Numbered from the stretch's first letter, positions 36,768 to 47,191 are shown. The stretch: DNA of 64,000 nt from Bacillus wiedmannii (GCF_001583695.1 NZ_LOBC01000014.1:1-64000), one strand, 5' to 3'. Program-made: numbers and translations. Notes: a model not told the origin generated them from the sequence alone.

Positions 36768-38399
36768 TTAGTTTTTTAGTTCAACCCACTTATAGCTAAA
36801 TTCTCCGCCATATTTATGTTCTAATAGGCCAGTAATTGAGCCACGTTGTAAATAAGCTTTTCCTGGTTGATATACTGGAGCAATCGCTGCATCTTCAAGC
36901 AGTTGTTTTTCTGCTTGTAATAATGCATCCCAGCGAGCTTGTACATCAACTTCTGTTTTCGCTTTTTTAATTAAATCATCATACGCTGCATTTGCGTAAT
37001 TTACTTTGTTTTGCGCATTACCTGTCGTATACATTTCAAGGAATGACATTGGATCCATATAATCTGGACTCCATCCCGCGTATGACATTGCGTAATCTCC
37101 ACTTGCTTCAAGTTTTAATTTTTGTGCAAATGGCTGCATTTTTGTTGAAACTGTTAAACCTGGTAAGTTCTTTTCAAATTGGCCTTTTAAATACTCTCCG
37201 ATTTTTTTAGCATCATCAGTATCAAAGTTTAATAGCTCTAACTCTACTTTGTCTACACCAAGTTCTTTTTTACCAGCTTCCCAGTATTTTTGAGCTTCTT
37301 TAATATCCTCTTTGATAAGCTTTCCGTTTTCTTCACGGAAGTCTTTTCCATTCGGACCTTTTGCTAAGCCTTTCGGAACAAAACCATATATCCCCTCTGA
37401 ACCATCGTTTAAGATAACTTTCCCGATATTTTCACGCTCAAAGGACATTGCAATTGCTTTTCGGATATTTTTATTTGCTAAAAATTTATTCTTTTCATTT
37501 AAGCGAATAAATTGTGTAGATGGTCTCTTAATCGTTTTAAAGTCAGCATCTGATTTGTATTTGTCTACAAACTCTGATGTTAAGACTACACGATCAATGG
37601 CTTTCGTTTCATATAAATTTATAGCAGTTGAACGATCCTTAACAATATTGAAGTTTATTTCCTCAAGTTTTACTTCTTTATTTTCCCAATACGTTGGATT
37701 TTTCTTAAGTTGGAAACTTTGTTCATGCTTCCATTCATTTAATACGAATGGACCATTATAAAGTGTCGTATTGGATTCTAATCCAAATTTTGCTCCTTGT
37801 TCTGTTACAAACTTCTCATTCAAAGGATACAATGTTGGATAGACTGTTAAACTTACAAAATAAGGAACAGGGTTATCTAATTCCACTTCAAGTGTATGAT
37901 CATCAATTGCCTTTACACCAAGTTCTTCAACTGGTAATTCTTTTTTGTTAACTTTCTCCGCATTTTTAACATCAAATAGTATGTAAGCAAACTTGGCACC
38001 CGTGTTTGAATCTACAGCTCTTCGCCAAGAATAAACGAAGTCTTTCGCTGTTACAGGTTCACCATTAGACCATTTCGCATCTTCACGTAACTTAAATACA
38101 TACTTTTTGCCATCTTCTGATTTCTCATAAGATTTAGCGACACCTGGAACAAGCTTATCGTCTTTCCCCAGACGATATAATCCTTCCATTGTGTTATTCA
38201 TGATGTTAGAAGATGCTGCATCTGTTGATAACGTCGTATCCATAGTTGGGATTTCAGCTGTCTCGGTTAGATTTAACACTTGCTTGTTTGAGGATTTTTC
38301 TTTTGCGCCTGCTTTATTATCCTCTTTTTGGTAACTACAAGCTCCTAACATACTGACAGTCAACGTCGATGCAAGTAATAACGGTATCTTTTTCTTCAT
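36768..38399 (-). CDS. oppA: Oligopeptide ABC transporter substrate-binding lipoprotein OppA (operon copy)
   Basis: A 543-residue lipoprotein with lipobox LGAC near residue 20 and the SBP_bac_5 fold (KYVFKLREDAKWSNGEPVTA; NGPFVLNEWKHEQSF; GGEFSYKWVELKN end). It captures extracellular peptides, including signalling peptides such as PapR in this group (established for OppABCDF). It begins the oppABCDF operon. It shares most of its sequence with the stand-alone OppA at 29117-30763. Differences concentrate in the central and C-terminal parts, as expected if ligand range has diverged. Confidence 0.95.
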   Translation of the reverse strand: MKKKIPLLLASTLTVSMLGACSYQKEDNKAGAKEKSSNKQVLNLTETAEIPTMDTTLSTDAASSNIMNNTMEGLYRLGKDDKLVPGVAKSYEKSEDGKKYVFKLREDAKWSNGEPVTAKDFVYSWRRAVDSNTGAKFAYILFDVKNAEKVNKKELPVEELGVKAIDDHTLEVELDNPVPYFVSLTVYPTLYPLNEKFVTEQGAKFGLESNTTLYNGPFVLNEWKHEQSFQLKKNPTYWENKEVKLEEINFNIVKDRSTAINLYETKAIDRVVLTSEFVDKYKSDADFKTIKRPSTQFIRLNEKNKFLANKNIRKAIAMSFERENIGKVILNDGSEGIYGFVPKGLAKGPNGKDFREENGKLIKEDIKEAQKYWEAGKKELGVDKVELELLNFDTDDAKKIGEYLKGQFEKNLPGLTVSTKMQPFAQKLKLEASGDYAMSYAGWSPDYMDPMSFLEMYTTGNAQNKVNYANAAYDDLIKKAKTEVDVQARWDALLQAEKQLLEDAAIAPVYQPGKAYLQRGSITGLLEHKYGGEFSYKWVELKN

Positions 38400-38718
38400 G
38401 TTGTGTTGCCTCCCCTAATTGCACTTCCTGTACCCTCACTTGTAAAAATGTAGAATTGAAAGAATAATCTCCAAGTTTCTACAATTTTCATTATACATAT
38501 AATATAACAATTGTGAATATAGTTTTTTGTTTTTTTGTTAAAATTTTTAATAAAATGTTTATTTTTTTATTTTTTTGTAAAGGGATACGTTAACATTGCT
38601 ACCATCATCTTGAAATCAGACCTTTAATTGCGTATAATTTTCAAAAAATTAATTCTAGTACATATTATAGCTTTTATAGTATAATAATTCTAGTAATATT
38701 TTGACGGAGGGGAACATT
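38400..38718. other. Intergenic region upstream of oppA
   Basis: A 319-bp divergent promoter region with strong poly-T tracts. No ORF or clear operator was found; AATTTTTAATAAAAT is only weakly like a CodY box. Confidence 0.5.
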
Positions 38719-39099
38719 TTGAATAAAGTTTTTTTTCATACTTGTATACTAATTTCCATAGCGATAATCGCTTCTAGTATTGGCGCATTCCTCGTTTCAT
38801 CGCAATTTTTGTTGAATTTTGTCAATATATCGTTTTATGTCGCACTATTTTTTATTCTTATAGGCGGTTTTTTATTCATATTTCAAAATGGATTTTTTAA
38901 CGTAACAATTTACGCCTTCCAAAGAGTATTTGGTACGAACAAAAAAATTGAGTCTTTAATTGAAGAAGTAGAGGAACCTGCCGATAAAAAAGAACGTATT
39001 TATAAAACATATTCATTCAAATGGACGTATCCAATTTGCATTACCGGTATCGTTCTTGGGGTGTTCTCGACCCTCATTAGTTTTACTATTTTGATGTAG
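38719..39099 (+). CDS. DUF3899-like membrane protein
   Basis: A 126-residue protein with three hydrophobic segments (FFHTCILISIAIIASSIGAF; VALFFILIGGFLFIF; ICITGIVLGVFSTLISF) around a charged cytosolic loop rich in Glu and Lys. I recognise it as like the DUF3899 family; function is unknown. No ATG is available: GGAGGGG at 38706-38712 points to TTG at 38719. It ends just before the trpS promoter. Confidence 0.7.
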   Translation: MNKVFFHTCILISIAIIASSIGAFLVSSQFLLNFVNISFYVALFFILIGGFLFIFQNGFFNVTIYAFQRVFGTNKKIESLIEEVEEPADKKERIYKTYSFKWTYPICITGIVLGVFSTLISFTILM

Positions 39100-39100
39100 T

Positions 39101-39128
39101 TTGCAAACACTATCCCATATGATATAAT
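39101..39128 (+). promoter_or_regulatory. Sigma-A promoter of the trpS T-box leader
   Basis: TTGCAA at 39101 and TATAAT at 39123 are separated by 16 bp. Transcription would start near 39135 and give a leader of about 360 nt. Confidence 0.65.
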
Positions 39129-39231
39129 AATCAGCAAAACATTTTGTTATAAAACTTTAGTTCTTTCATATTAAAAGAGCTTAGGTAACAATAAATAAAT
39201 TTATATGTATGCGATGATAAAGAAGAGTACA

Positions 39232-39446
39232 TATTGAGGCAATTTCAGAGAGCTTGTGGCTGGTGTGAACAAGTAATTGCGCAGTATGGAATGGGCTTTT
39301 GAGCACCAAACCGAACCGAAAGTAGTAGGCTTTGGCGTTATATCCAAACGTTATTATGGATTAGAGAGATTTCACAGTAGTGAAATAATTAGGGTGGTAC
39401 CGCGGTCCATTCGTCCCTATAGTTTTTGGGATGAATGGGCTTTTTT
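39232..39446 (+). promoter_or_regulatory. T-box riboswitch (tRNA-Trp) controlling trpS
   Basis: The conserved T-box AGGGTGGTACCGCG is at 39391-39404, preceded by stem I features (AGAGAGCTTGTGG ... GGTGTGAAC). GAATGG at 39289-39294 places TGG (39292-39294) as the probable tryptophan specifier. The terminator is CCATTCGTCCC / GGGATGAATGG plus TTTTTT, ending at 39446; the T-box bases would pair with it in the antiterminator. Uncharged tRNA-Trp should open trpS. Confidence 0.93.
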
Positions 39447-39483
39447 GTTTGCCTTCTCTTCCCCATCACGCATTCAAATTTAG

Positions 39484-40485
<1,002 letters not shown>

Positions 40486-40487
40486 CT

Positions 40488-40610
40488 TATAAAGCGGAAG
40501 CGGCTCGTTCAGAATGTGAGGGGGATGGAGCTCCTGACGTAGAGGCGGGTTTTGCCTCGCAGGAAGGCGCGAAGCCACCGAACATTCTTGCCGCTGGAGC
40601 TGGATTTCTA
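40488..40610. repeat. Structured intergenic repeat, copy 1
   Basis: It begins TATAAAGCGGAAGCGGCTCG and ends GCCGCTGGAGCTGG. AGAATGT pairs with ACATTCT and inner GAGGC with GCCTC, so it can fold into a long branched hairpin. It is GC-rich compared with the surroundings and resembles the dispersed bcr-type repeats of the B. cereus group; which family cannot be told from memory. Confidence 0.65.
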
Positions 40611-40730
40611 TATAAAGCGGAGGCAGCTCGTTCAGCTCTGACTGGCTAAGGTTCTTTCGCATAGAAGACGCTTTTTGTCTTCTTATGCGGAAGGTTCTTA
40701 GACGCGAAGGGCTAGGAGCCGGAGCTAAGT
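40611..40730. repeat. Structured intergenic repeat, copy 2
   Basis: A second copy starts 123 bp after the first with TATAAAGCGGAGGCAGCTCG and ends GGAGCCGGAGCT. The ends match copy 1 but the centre differs and forms a strong hairpin: CGCATAGAAGAC pairs with GTCTTCTTATGCG around GCTTTTT. Confidence 0.65.
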
Positions 40731-40741
40731 TACAACAAATT

Positions 40742-40769
40742 AAAAAAACCGCCAATTGGCGGTTTTTTA
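40742..40769. terminator. Bidirectional terminator between trpS and yjbA
   Basis: AAAAAACCGCC / GGCGGTTTTTT with a 4-nt loop. Confidence 0.9.
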
Positions 40770-41513
40770 ATTTACCTTTTGCTCGTTTTCCATTTCCCAT
40801 AACTTTTCAAAAAATGGCTGTCCTTTTACGAGACGTTCGCATAATTGTTCGTGCTTCTCAGACCAGCCTGTTTTCGCTTCATCATACAGTTTAGCCCAAA
40901 TATCTTCAAATTCCATATGTTGAACCATTCCGTATGCTGATGGATCCCACTCTGTGAACCAATAGCGAATTTCTGCTGTGTTTTTCGTTGTATGTAATTG
41001 ATCTAACGCCATAAATAATAATTGTTTCAGCTGTCTTTCTTTACGAGTTAAGCCATTCATAATGAAAGGTGATGGTGATAAAATATGATGTTCTTTTTCC
41101 ATTTCTTCTACTTGGAACTCATACTTTTCTGCTTGTACATTTTCTACCATCTCATATACCATCTGCTCTTGGCGCGGTATAAGTCTGCTCTTTCGAATTG
41201 GTACATTGTAACCAATTGTGTCGATCGCAATAATTCCTTTTCCATCTGTAACAACAAAGCAATACTCCTGCTGCAAACGTTCATGATTTTTACGAATATA
41301 TGCCTTATGATGTACGTCTTCCAACAATTTTTGCGGAAGCTCTAACAATTCGTCCTCGATGTAATGATATAATGTGGCATCTACTTTTAATAATGGCACT
41401 TGATCTAATAGCTCAATCGTATCATCTTTCCGCCATTCGTAAAAATGACAAACGTTATACCCATTCTCTTCACCTTCAAACCAATTTACCCATACATCAT
41501 GTAGATATAACAT
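40767..41513 (-). CDS. yjbA: YjbA-like protein (UPF0736/DUF3603)
   Basis: A 248-residue cytoplasmic protein of unknown function, matching B. subtilis YjbA by place (beside trpS and opp) and by sequence feel ([27 protein letters not shown]). It has no recognised catalytic motif. It is acidic and Glu-rich in its C-terminal half. Monocistronic. Confidence 0.85.
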   Translation of the reverse strand: MLYLHDVWVNWFEGEENGYNVCHFYEWRKDDTIELLDQVPLLKVDATLYHYIEDELLELPQKLLEDVHHKAYIRKNHERLQQEYCFVVTDGKGIIAIDTIGYNVPIRKSRLIPRQEQMVYEMVENVQAEKYEFQVEEMEKEHHILSPSPFIMNGLTRKERQLKQLLFMALDQLHTTKNTAEIRYWFTEWDPSAYGMVQHMEFEDIWAKLYDEAKTGWSEKHEQLCERLVKGQPFFEKLWEMENEQKVN

Positions 41514-41627
41514 TCACTACCCCTCACTTCACTACTGTTTGTATCAATCATTATGTTCAATTTTTCTTAACTTTATTCCACCTAAGGAAATATATTCTAA
41601 TTATTATTTCTTCTTCTATTAATACTA

Positions 41628-41659
41628 AAAAAAACAGGAAATAGAGCTCCTGTTTTTTA
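41628..41659 (-). terminator. yjaZ terminator
   Basis: AAAACAGGA / TCCTGTTTT with a 7-nt loop, T-run on the minus strand, reaching the yjaZ stop. Confidence 0.75.
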
Positions 41660-42445
41660 TATATGAAATGTATTTGCTTTATTCAATATTTCTTTTGCAT
41701 CTATAGATAATAAAGAAAGTGTATCTTCTCCTTCCAATGTTACACAATCTTTGACAATATGAAATCCAAGCGCATAACCAAGCATCTTCGGATAAGAGTG
41801 AAATCCATTTAATAAGATGTCGTGCTCCCTTGTTCCTCGTTTTATACTTATTCTTTCATGTACAACATTTTTCCAATAATAAATAGCCTCTTCTTTTGAA
41901 AGATACGTCGTCCACGGTGCATTGTTTTTTTCTGAATATCTTTCCGTTACCGCTTGCTCAGCTAGCCCTTCCATAATCATCGTATCAAGTAATGTATATT
42001 CTGTTTCTTTCGTCTCAATTTGATGTAACCTGCATATGTGATGATATTCATGCGCCAATAACACCTTTAATTCTTCCACCGAATTCCGTCCACATACGAA
42101 TAAGAAAATAACATGACGCATAGATAATCCAGCCCTACCGTTATACTCTTCTTGTACAGTTCGATTATAGGAATCTGATAATAAAATAAAGACAGGGACA
42201 TCTGGACCTTTTAACCAATTTTTTAGTTTCTCATACTCCGTACGTAACTCTTTCCAAATTTCCTTTTTCTCTAACTCTTTAATTTCCTGTTCTCCTCGCA
42301 TAACCGGGCGATACATACCTTTAGAAATTAAAAAGCGATACAATCTTTCTTTTGGCAGCGGGATATACTTCGTAAACTTCTCACACAGCTTTTCTGGCCG
42401 TCCATAATATAGATGTAACCACTCAGCAGTTTCAACAATCCCCAT
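41657..42445 (-). CDS. yjaZ: DUF2268-type putative zinc protease (YjaZ)
   Basis: A 262-residue protein with a zinc-protease motif His132-Glu133-Tyr-His-His136 in LLAHEYHHICRLH, followed by a downstream Glu in IMEGLAEQAVTERY, as expected for a gluzincin. No signal peptide or transmembrane helix is seen. RBS AAGGAGGGA precedes the ATG. It lies between yjbA and fabF as in B. subtilis. Substrate unknown. Confidence 0.85.
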   Translation of the reverse strand: MGIVETAEWLHLYYGRPEKLCEKFTKYIPLPKERLYRFLISKGMYRPVMRGEQEIKELEKKEIWKELRTEYEKLKNWLKGPDVPVFILLSDSYNRTVQEEYNGRAGLSMRHVIFLFVCGRNSVEELKVLLAHEYHHICRLHQIETKETEYTLLDTMIMEGLAEQAVTERYSEKNNAPWTTYLSKEEAIYYWKNVVHERISIKRGTREHDILLNGFHSYPKMLGYALGFHIVKDCVTLEGEDTLSLLSIDAKEILNKANTFHI

Positions 42446-42501
42446 CTTTATCCCTCCTTTTTCTTATGTATATGCAAAAGGAGAAAAAGGCGTAAAAATA
42501 A

Positions 42502-42546
42502 ATAAGGAGTTTTTTCGCAATATAGTGCGAAAAAACTCCTTATCTC
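42502..42546 (-). terminator. fabHF terminator
   Basis: Eighteen-bp stem ATAAGGAGTTTTTTCGCA / TGCGAAAAAACTCCTTAT with a 6-nt loop. Confidence 0.8.
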
Positions 42547-42551
42547 ATCTA

Positions 42552-43790
42552 TTATTTATACGATTTAAATACTAATACTGCGTTATGACCACCGAATCCT
42601 AGTGAGTTACTTAATACTGCATTTACTTCTTGTTGTCTCGCTTTATTCGGTACGTAATCTAAGTCACATTCTGGATCTGGTGTTTCATAGTTAATTGTTG
42701 GAGGGATTACTCCGTCTGTAATTGATTTAATTGAGAAGATCGCTTCAACAGCACCAGCTGCTCCTAATAAGTGACCTGTCATTGATTTCGTTGAGCTAAT
42801 TGCTACTTTGTACGCATGCTCACCGAACGTTTCTTTAATTGCCATCGTTTCATACTTTTCATTCGCATCCGTACTTGTACCGTGCGCATTAATGTAATCA
42901 ATATCTTCTGGCTGTAGACCTGCATCCGCTAAAGCTTGACGCATTGCACGCACGCCGCCTTCACCGCCAGGAGCCGGCATTGTAATATGGAATGCATCAC
43001 CAGTTGCACCATAACCAGCGATTTCCGCATAAATGTGAGCACCACGAGCTAATGCGTGCTCTAATTCTTCAAGAATTAAAATACCTGAACCTTCACCCAT
43101 TACGAAACCGCTACGATTTTTATCAAATGGACGGCAAGCTGTTGCTGGATCTTCATTAAATGTTAATGCTTTCGCTGAACTAAATCCGGCAAATGCCATA
43201 CTTGTTAACGGCGCTTCAGCTCCGCCTGTTATCATCGCATCAGCATCACCACGCTGAATTGCTTTAAATGCATCACCAATTGAGTTTGCACCAGATGCAC
43301 AAGCCGTTACAGAACAAGTGTTAATTCCTTTTGCTCCTGTTGCGATCGATACTTGACCTGCTGCCATATCTGGAATCATCATCGGTACGAAGAATGGACT
43401 CACGCGGCGCGGACCTTTCTCAGTAAAAATCTTAAATTGTTCTTCGTATGTTTCCATACCGCCAATACCAGAACCAATCCATACCCCAATTCGAGGTCCG
43501 TTTTCTTCTGTAATTTCAAGCTTTGCATCTGCAACTGCCATTTTCGCTGCTGCTACTGCATATTGTGTAAAGCGATCCATGCGGCGCGCTTCTTTTTTAT
43601 CAATATATTTCTCGACTTCAAAGTCATTAATTTCTGCTGCTACTTTTGCTGGAAATAGTTCCGGATCAATTCTTGTAAGTCGTCCGATTCCAGATACACC
43701 CTTTTTAATGTTTTCCCACGCTGTTTCAACATCTGTTCCGATCGGTGTAACAGCTCCTAGTCCTGTAATTACGACCCTCTTTTTCTCCAT
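42552..43790 (-). CDS. fabF: 3-oxoacyl-[ACP] synthase II FabF
   Basis: A 412-residue condensing enzyme that elongates acyl-ACP with malonyl-ACP. The thiolase-fold triad is visible: Cys164 in [10 protein letters not shown], and the two His in [11 protein letters not shown] and [12 protein letters not shown]. It follows fabH by 31 bp, so the two form an operon under the FapR site at 44783-44800. Confidence 0.97.
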   Translation of the reverse strand: MEKKRVVITGLGAVTPIGTDVETAWENIKKGVSGIGRLTRIDPELFPAKVAAEINDFEVEKYIDKKEARRMDRFTQYAVAAAKMAVADAKLEITEENGPRIGVWIGSGIGGMETYEEQFKIFTEKGPRRVSPFFVPMMIPDMAAGQVSIATGAKGINTCSVTACASGANSIGDAFKAIQRGDADAMITGGAEAPLTSMAFAGFSSAKALTFNEDPATACRPFDKNRSGFVMGEGSGILILEELEHALARGAHIYAEIAGYGATGDAFHITMPAPGGEGGVRAMRQALADAGLQPEDIDYINAHGTSTDANEKYETMAIKETFGEHAYKVAISSTKSMTGHLLGAAGAVEAIFSIKSITDGVIPPTINYETPDPECDLDYVPNKARQQEVNAVLSNSLGFGGHNAVLVFKSYK

Positions 43791-43821
43791 ACAAAATACA
43801 CTCCTTTTTTTCTCTCAGTCC

Positions 43822-44754
43822 TTATTTACCCCAACGAAGAGCAACTGCTCCCCATGTTAATCCGCCGCCGAAACCAACAAGTATAATTAAATCACCATCT
43901 TGAATACGTCCATTTTGCAATTCCTCTACCATTGCAATTGGAATTGAAGAAGCTGATGTATTACCAAACTTTTCAATTGTCATACTCATTTTTTCTTGTG
44001 GTAAATTTAATCTCTCTCTTGCAGATTCCATAATACGAATATTCGCTTGATGTGGTACTAAAAAATCCACATCCTCTTTCGTAAGTCCCGCTTTTTCTAA
44101 CACGCGAAGACAGGAATCACCAAGTTGGCGAACAGCAAATTTAAAGACTTCTCTGCCGTTCATCATAACATACTCGTCTTGATAAAGATGCTTACCGCCG
44201 CTTCCGTCTGCTCCTAATTCGAAAGATAGAACGCCTCTTCCTTCTGAAACAGCCCCCATTACGATAGCACCGGCTCCGTCTCCAAATAGTACTGCTGTAT
44301 TTCGATCATTCCAGTCTACAATTTTAGATAGTTTATCACTACCAACTACTAATACATTTTTATAAGTTCCCGTTTGAATAAATTGCTGCGCTGTAATCAT
44401 TCCGTACATAAAACCAGCACACGCTGCACTTAAATCCATTGCGGCTGCGTGTTTTGCGCCAATGGCTTCTTGAATGACACAAGCTACTGCTGGGAATGCG
44501 CGATCTGGTGTTACTGTTGCCACTAAAATCAGATCGATATCCTCTCCGCTAATCCCGGCATCTTCAAGTGCTTTTTTAGAAGCCTCTACCGCCATATATG
44601 AAGTATCTATTGTATCATCGGCAATGCGTCTTTCTGCAATTCCCGTTCTCGTACGAATCCATTCATCAGATGTATCTACGATTTTCTCTAAATCGTGATT
44701 TGTGACTACTTTTTCTGGCACATATCTTCCGATCCCTAAAATGCCCACGTTCAC
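43822..44754 (-). CDS. fabH: 3-oxoacyl-[ACP] synthase III FabH
   Basis: A 310-residue enzyme that starts fatty-acid synthesis by condensing acyl-CoA with malonyl-ACP; in Bacillus it accepts branched primers. Cys112 (DLSAACAGF), His in VPHQANIRI and Asn in FGNTSASS are the catalytic residues. This is the FabHA-type locus, next to fabF. FapR control is predicted. Confidence 0.96.
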   Translation of the reverse strand: MNVGILGIGRYVPEKVVTNHDLEKIVDTSDEWIRTRTGIAERRIADDTIDTSYMAVEASKKALEDAGISGEDIDLILVATVTPDRAFPAVACVIQEAIGAKHAAAMDLSAACAGFMYGMITAQQFIQTGTYKNVLVVGSDKLSKIVDWNDRNTAVLFGDGAGAIVMGAVSEGRGVLSFELGADGSGGKHLYQDEYVMMNGREVFKFAVRQLGDSCLRVLEKAGLTKEDVDFLVPHQANIRIMESARERLNLPQEKMSMTIEKFGNTSASSIPIAMVEELQNGRIQDGDLIILVGFGGGLTWGAVALRWGK

Positions 44755-44782
44755 ATCGCAGCCCTCCGTTTTATATCAATTA

Positions 44783-44800
44783 TTATGACTTGGTACTAAT
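44783..44800. promoter_or_regulatory. FapR operator upstream of fabHF
   Basis: TTATGACTTGGTACTAAT has the FapR palindrome shape (TTAGTACCnnnTACTAA-like, left arm less perfect). It lies 29 bp upstream of fabH, as the site before fabI does for that gene. Confidence 0.65.
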
Positions 44801-44922
44801 TTTAAAACATAAATGTATTTTTGTCTAGAATATATTTCAGCTAAAACATAAATCCAGCATTATTCACTTTATTGTTTATTAAAAGAAACAGAAACATACC
44901 TTTCCTCTTTCTTTTGAAATAT

Positions 44923-44961
44923 AAAAAGGCTCGAACCGCTTCTATCCACGGTTCGAGCCTC
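44923..44961 (-). terminator. comZ terminator
   Basis: GGCTCGAACCG / CGGTTCGAGCC with a 10-nt loop and TTTTTA on the minus strand. Confidence 0.88.
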
Positions 44962-44985
44962 TCTTCCCTTCCAAAAAAGAAGGTT

Positions 44986-45162
44986 TTATTCTTTATCTGC
45001 TTTCCCAAGCTCATATGCTTCGTTCATAACTTTCATCAATAACTCTAATACTGGTTGTGCTTTCTCCATATCAAGCGCAATTCCATTATCATCTAAAATG
45101 GCCTTTGCTTCTGGTAAATGCTTCATTGCGATTTGTAAAAATTGCATGCTTTTCTCATTCAT
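44986..45162 (-). CDS. comZ: ComG operon repressor ComZ
   Basis: A 58-residue acidic helical protein (MNEKSMQFLQIAMKHLPEA ... VLELLMKVMNEAYELGKADK) matching ComZ, which lowers comG operon expression in B. subtilis. The ORF extends to 45210, but the ATG at 45162 is preceded by GAGAGGAAG and gives the family length. The med gene that sits before comZ in B. subtilis is not present here; the upstream gene is the epimerase-like one, 53 bp away. Confidence 0.85.
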   Translation of the reverse strand: MNEKSMQFLQIAMKHLPEAKAILDDNGIALDMEKAQPVLELLMKVMNEAYELGKADKE

Positions 45163-45215
45163 ATTATGTTCTTCCTCTCCATTAAAACTTTCACATACAT
45201 AGTGTAACACGCTCG

Positions 45216-46061
45216 CTATCCTTCGTATAACTCTTTATATTTTTTCATATGTGCCAATTGTTTATTTAAACCGTATTCTAACGGAGTATTTCTTTTTATC
45301 GAAATAACCTCGACAGTATCATCTCTTTCTTCCTCGCTCTTTTTATGCACTTTATCCGCTGCACGTAAAAGGTTCATACCTTTTTTCCATAATGACTTTT
45401 TACCACTAAGTAAATTGTATATGCCGAGATGCTCCTCGTTCATTCCATTTTCCCATAAGTATTCACATACATCTTCCACGTACAATAGATCACTTCCATT
45501 TTCCTCACTCGCATAATGACACTCTTTCTCATCCAGTTCTGATAAAATGAGCTGATGATACATCATAAAAGATGGTTGCCATGGCCCATATAATGTAGGA
45601 ACTCGAAATACACTATATGGTGCCTCTCCTTTTTTCAATCCTTCTTCCACTTTCAAAAATAAACGTTTATTTTCAGATTCATCTACGTTTCCTACTTCAG
45701 TAGAAGAAATTAGATTTAACTTCACTTTCTGTTCTGCACACAGTTTTATAATCCGCTTTAAATACTGTAATATAACTCTTTCATTCCGAAAACCACTTTG
45801 TTGATTTGGCTCATACAAGCAAAAGTAAACCGTATCGAACTTCTCTCCTTCTACTGATCTCCATCCATCTTCATCTCTTATCGAATAATACGTAAATAAC
45901 GCATTTCGTCCAATCAACAATAACTTCTCCTCATTAATTTTTGTCATATTCTCGAATTCATCAAAATCAAGACCGTACACTTCTACTTCTTCTGCAATCA
46001 TTTTATTCACAAGGTGATAACCTACAAACGTAAGTGCACCTATAATTAGCACGCGCTCCAT
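45216..46061 (-). CDS. NAD-dependent epimerase/dehydratase-like protein (YjaV-like position)
   Basis: A 281-residue protein with an N-terminal Rossmann start (MERVLIIGALTFVGYHLVNKM), a relaxed glycine pattern, and a weak extended-SDR body (VFRVPTLYGPWQPSF; LLYVEDVCEYLW). The usual Tyr-x3-Lys is not evident, so activity is doubtful. The ORF reaches 46100, but AGAAAGG before ATG 46061 sets the start. It follows the hydrolase-like gene by 56 bp and precedes comZ, in the place of yjaU-yjaV in B. subtilis. Confidence 0.65.
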   Translation of the reverse strand: MERVLIIGALTFVGYHLVNKMIAEEVEVYGLDFDEFENMTKINEEKLLLIGRNALFTYYSIRDEDGWRSVEGEKFDTVYFCLYEPNQQSGFRNERVILQYLKRIIKLCAEQKVKLNLISSTEVGNVDESENKRLFLKVEEGLKKGEAPYSVFRVPTLYGPWQPSFMMYHQLILSELDEKECHYASEENGSDLLYVEDVCEYLWENGMNEEHLGIYNLLSGKKSLWKKGMNLLRAADKVHKKSEEERDDTVEVISIKRNTPLEYGLNKQLAHMKKYKELYEG

Positions 46062-46117
46062 ACCACCAACCCTTTCTCCTTGAAACAAATAGCTCCTCAT
46101 TTATGTATATGGGAGCT

Positions 46118-46852
46118 TCACAATTCTTCTTCATATTTTTTAAAGAAATCAGTCGTTTGCCTAACCATTTTATATTTCACATCTTGCAGATGGAATAAGA
46201 CAGAAGTATCGCATTGATTGAATTGCCTCATTTTCTCATATTTACGTAACAACTGTTTTCTTCCTCTTTTTTCTTGTGTTGATACGAAAACTTTAACAGG
46301 TACACAAGACGGAAGAAGCGTAAATGATTTCTTATTTATTTTGGATTCTAATTCTTCTTCTTTGGAATCATACGCCAAACTTAATTCCTTCACTAATCTT
46401 TTGTAAAAAAACTTATGCTCTTTTTCAAACTCCACATATTCTGGTAAATCTAAACACGGATTTAACATAATGACAGAGCGTATACATTCAGGGTATTTGT
46501 TCATCATTTCAAGTGCTACAAGTGCACCCATACCATCTGCCATAATGTGCATTTTCGCATTTAATGTCTCTTTTCTCAAAACAACGTCATATAAACGTTT
46601 TGCTAGACGAACAGATTGGTCGTTTCCCCAATGTCTTCCGTATAAATTAGAGGAAAAGACCGTGTAGCCTTCCTCAATAAGGCCATGTAAAAAATAAGAT
46701 CTACCTGCATGCTGTGTCCATAAACTTGTACCATTCTCAATAAAGTAGTTATAATCACCGAGAAGCATAACAGAAAATCCATTTGGCTTCTCCGGTAAAT
46801 AAATGACACATGGTTCTTTTTCTAAATAAAAAAAACGTTCCGTAATACTCAT
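46118..46852 (-). CDS. Alpha/beta-hydrolase-like protein lacking the Ser nucleophile
   Basis: A 244-residue protein with an alpha/beta-hydrolase fold pattern (VMLLGDYNYF; GYTVFSSNLYGRHWG; MHIMADGMGALVALEMMNKYP; VIMLNPCLDL). The nucleophile elbow, normally G-x-S-x-G, reads Ala105-Asp-Gly107-Met-Gly, so the catalytic serine is replaced by glycine. It may be a non-enzymatic or atypical member. It is in an operon with the epimerase-like gene downstream. RBS GGCGGGGG. Confidence 0.7.
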   Translation of the reverse strand: MSITERFFYLEKEPCVIYLPEKPNGFSVMLLGDYNYFIENGTSLWTQHAGRSYFLHGLIEEGYTVFSSNLYGRHWGNDQSVRLAKRLYDVVLRKETLNAKMHIMADGMGALVALEMMNKYPECIRSVIMLNPCLDLPEYVEFEKEHKFFYKRLVKELSLAYDSKEEELESKINKKSFTLLPSCVPVKVFVSTQEKRGRKQLLRKYEKMRQFNQCDTSVLFHLQDVKYKMVRQTTDFFKKYEEEL

Positions 46853-47008
46853 TTTTCCCCCGCCTTATTTTCTAAACGTATAAAAGTACTCTTCTATAAT
46901 GTATGAACGGAATGCAAATTTGCGTTGAAAAATCTACAAATATTTTTCTATATTCTTTTTTCAATTGTGTTACAATAAGGACAGATTGAACGAATAGAGG
47001 TGTAAAAT

Positions 47009-47191
47009 ATGCGTTTCATTTGGGCATTAATTTGGTCGTTCGCGCTTGTACATATGATGAGCTACGTAATCGGTTCTATGACTGGCGGTACATACGATTT
47101 TAACCAAGCGTCTATTTTCTCAGTTGTTCTTGCGGTATTTGTACTAGCAATTTCAGCTACAATTCCAAACGAGCCAGTAGAACAACACTAA
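47009..47191 (+). CDS. YjzD-like small membrane protein (DUF2929)
   Basis: A 60-residue protein with two hydrophobic segments (FIWALIWSFALVHMMSYVIG; IFSVVLAVFVLAISATI) and a short Gly-rich loop. The size and the region match YjzD/DUF2929. RBS AGAGGTG precedes the ATG. Function unknown. It shares a terminator with clpB. Confidence 0.75.
   Translation: MRFIWALIWSFALVHMMSYVIGSMTGGTYDFNQASIFSVVLAVFVLAISATIPNEPVEQH

Noticed and set aside
37312-37761. 149-residue ORF antisense to oppA, with smaller ones inside clpB, fabF and cls
   Set aside because: Each is fully opposite a conserved gene and has shadow-like composition (Phe/Ser/Cys-rich).
40488-40730. ORFs across the structured repeats (both strands)
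   Set aside because: They have no ribosome binding site and their sequence is explained by the inverted repeats.
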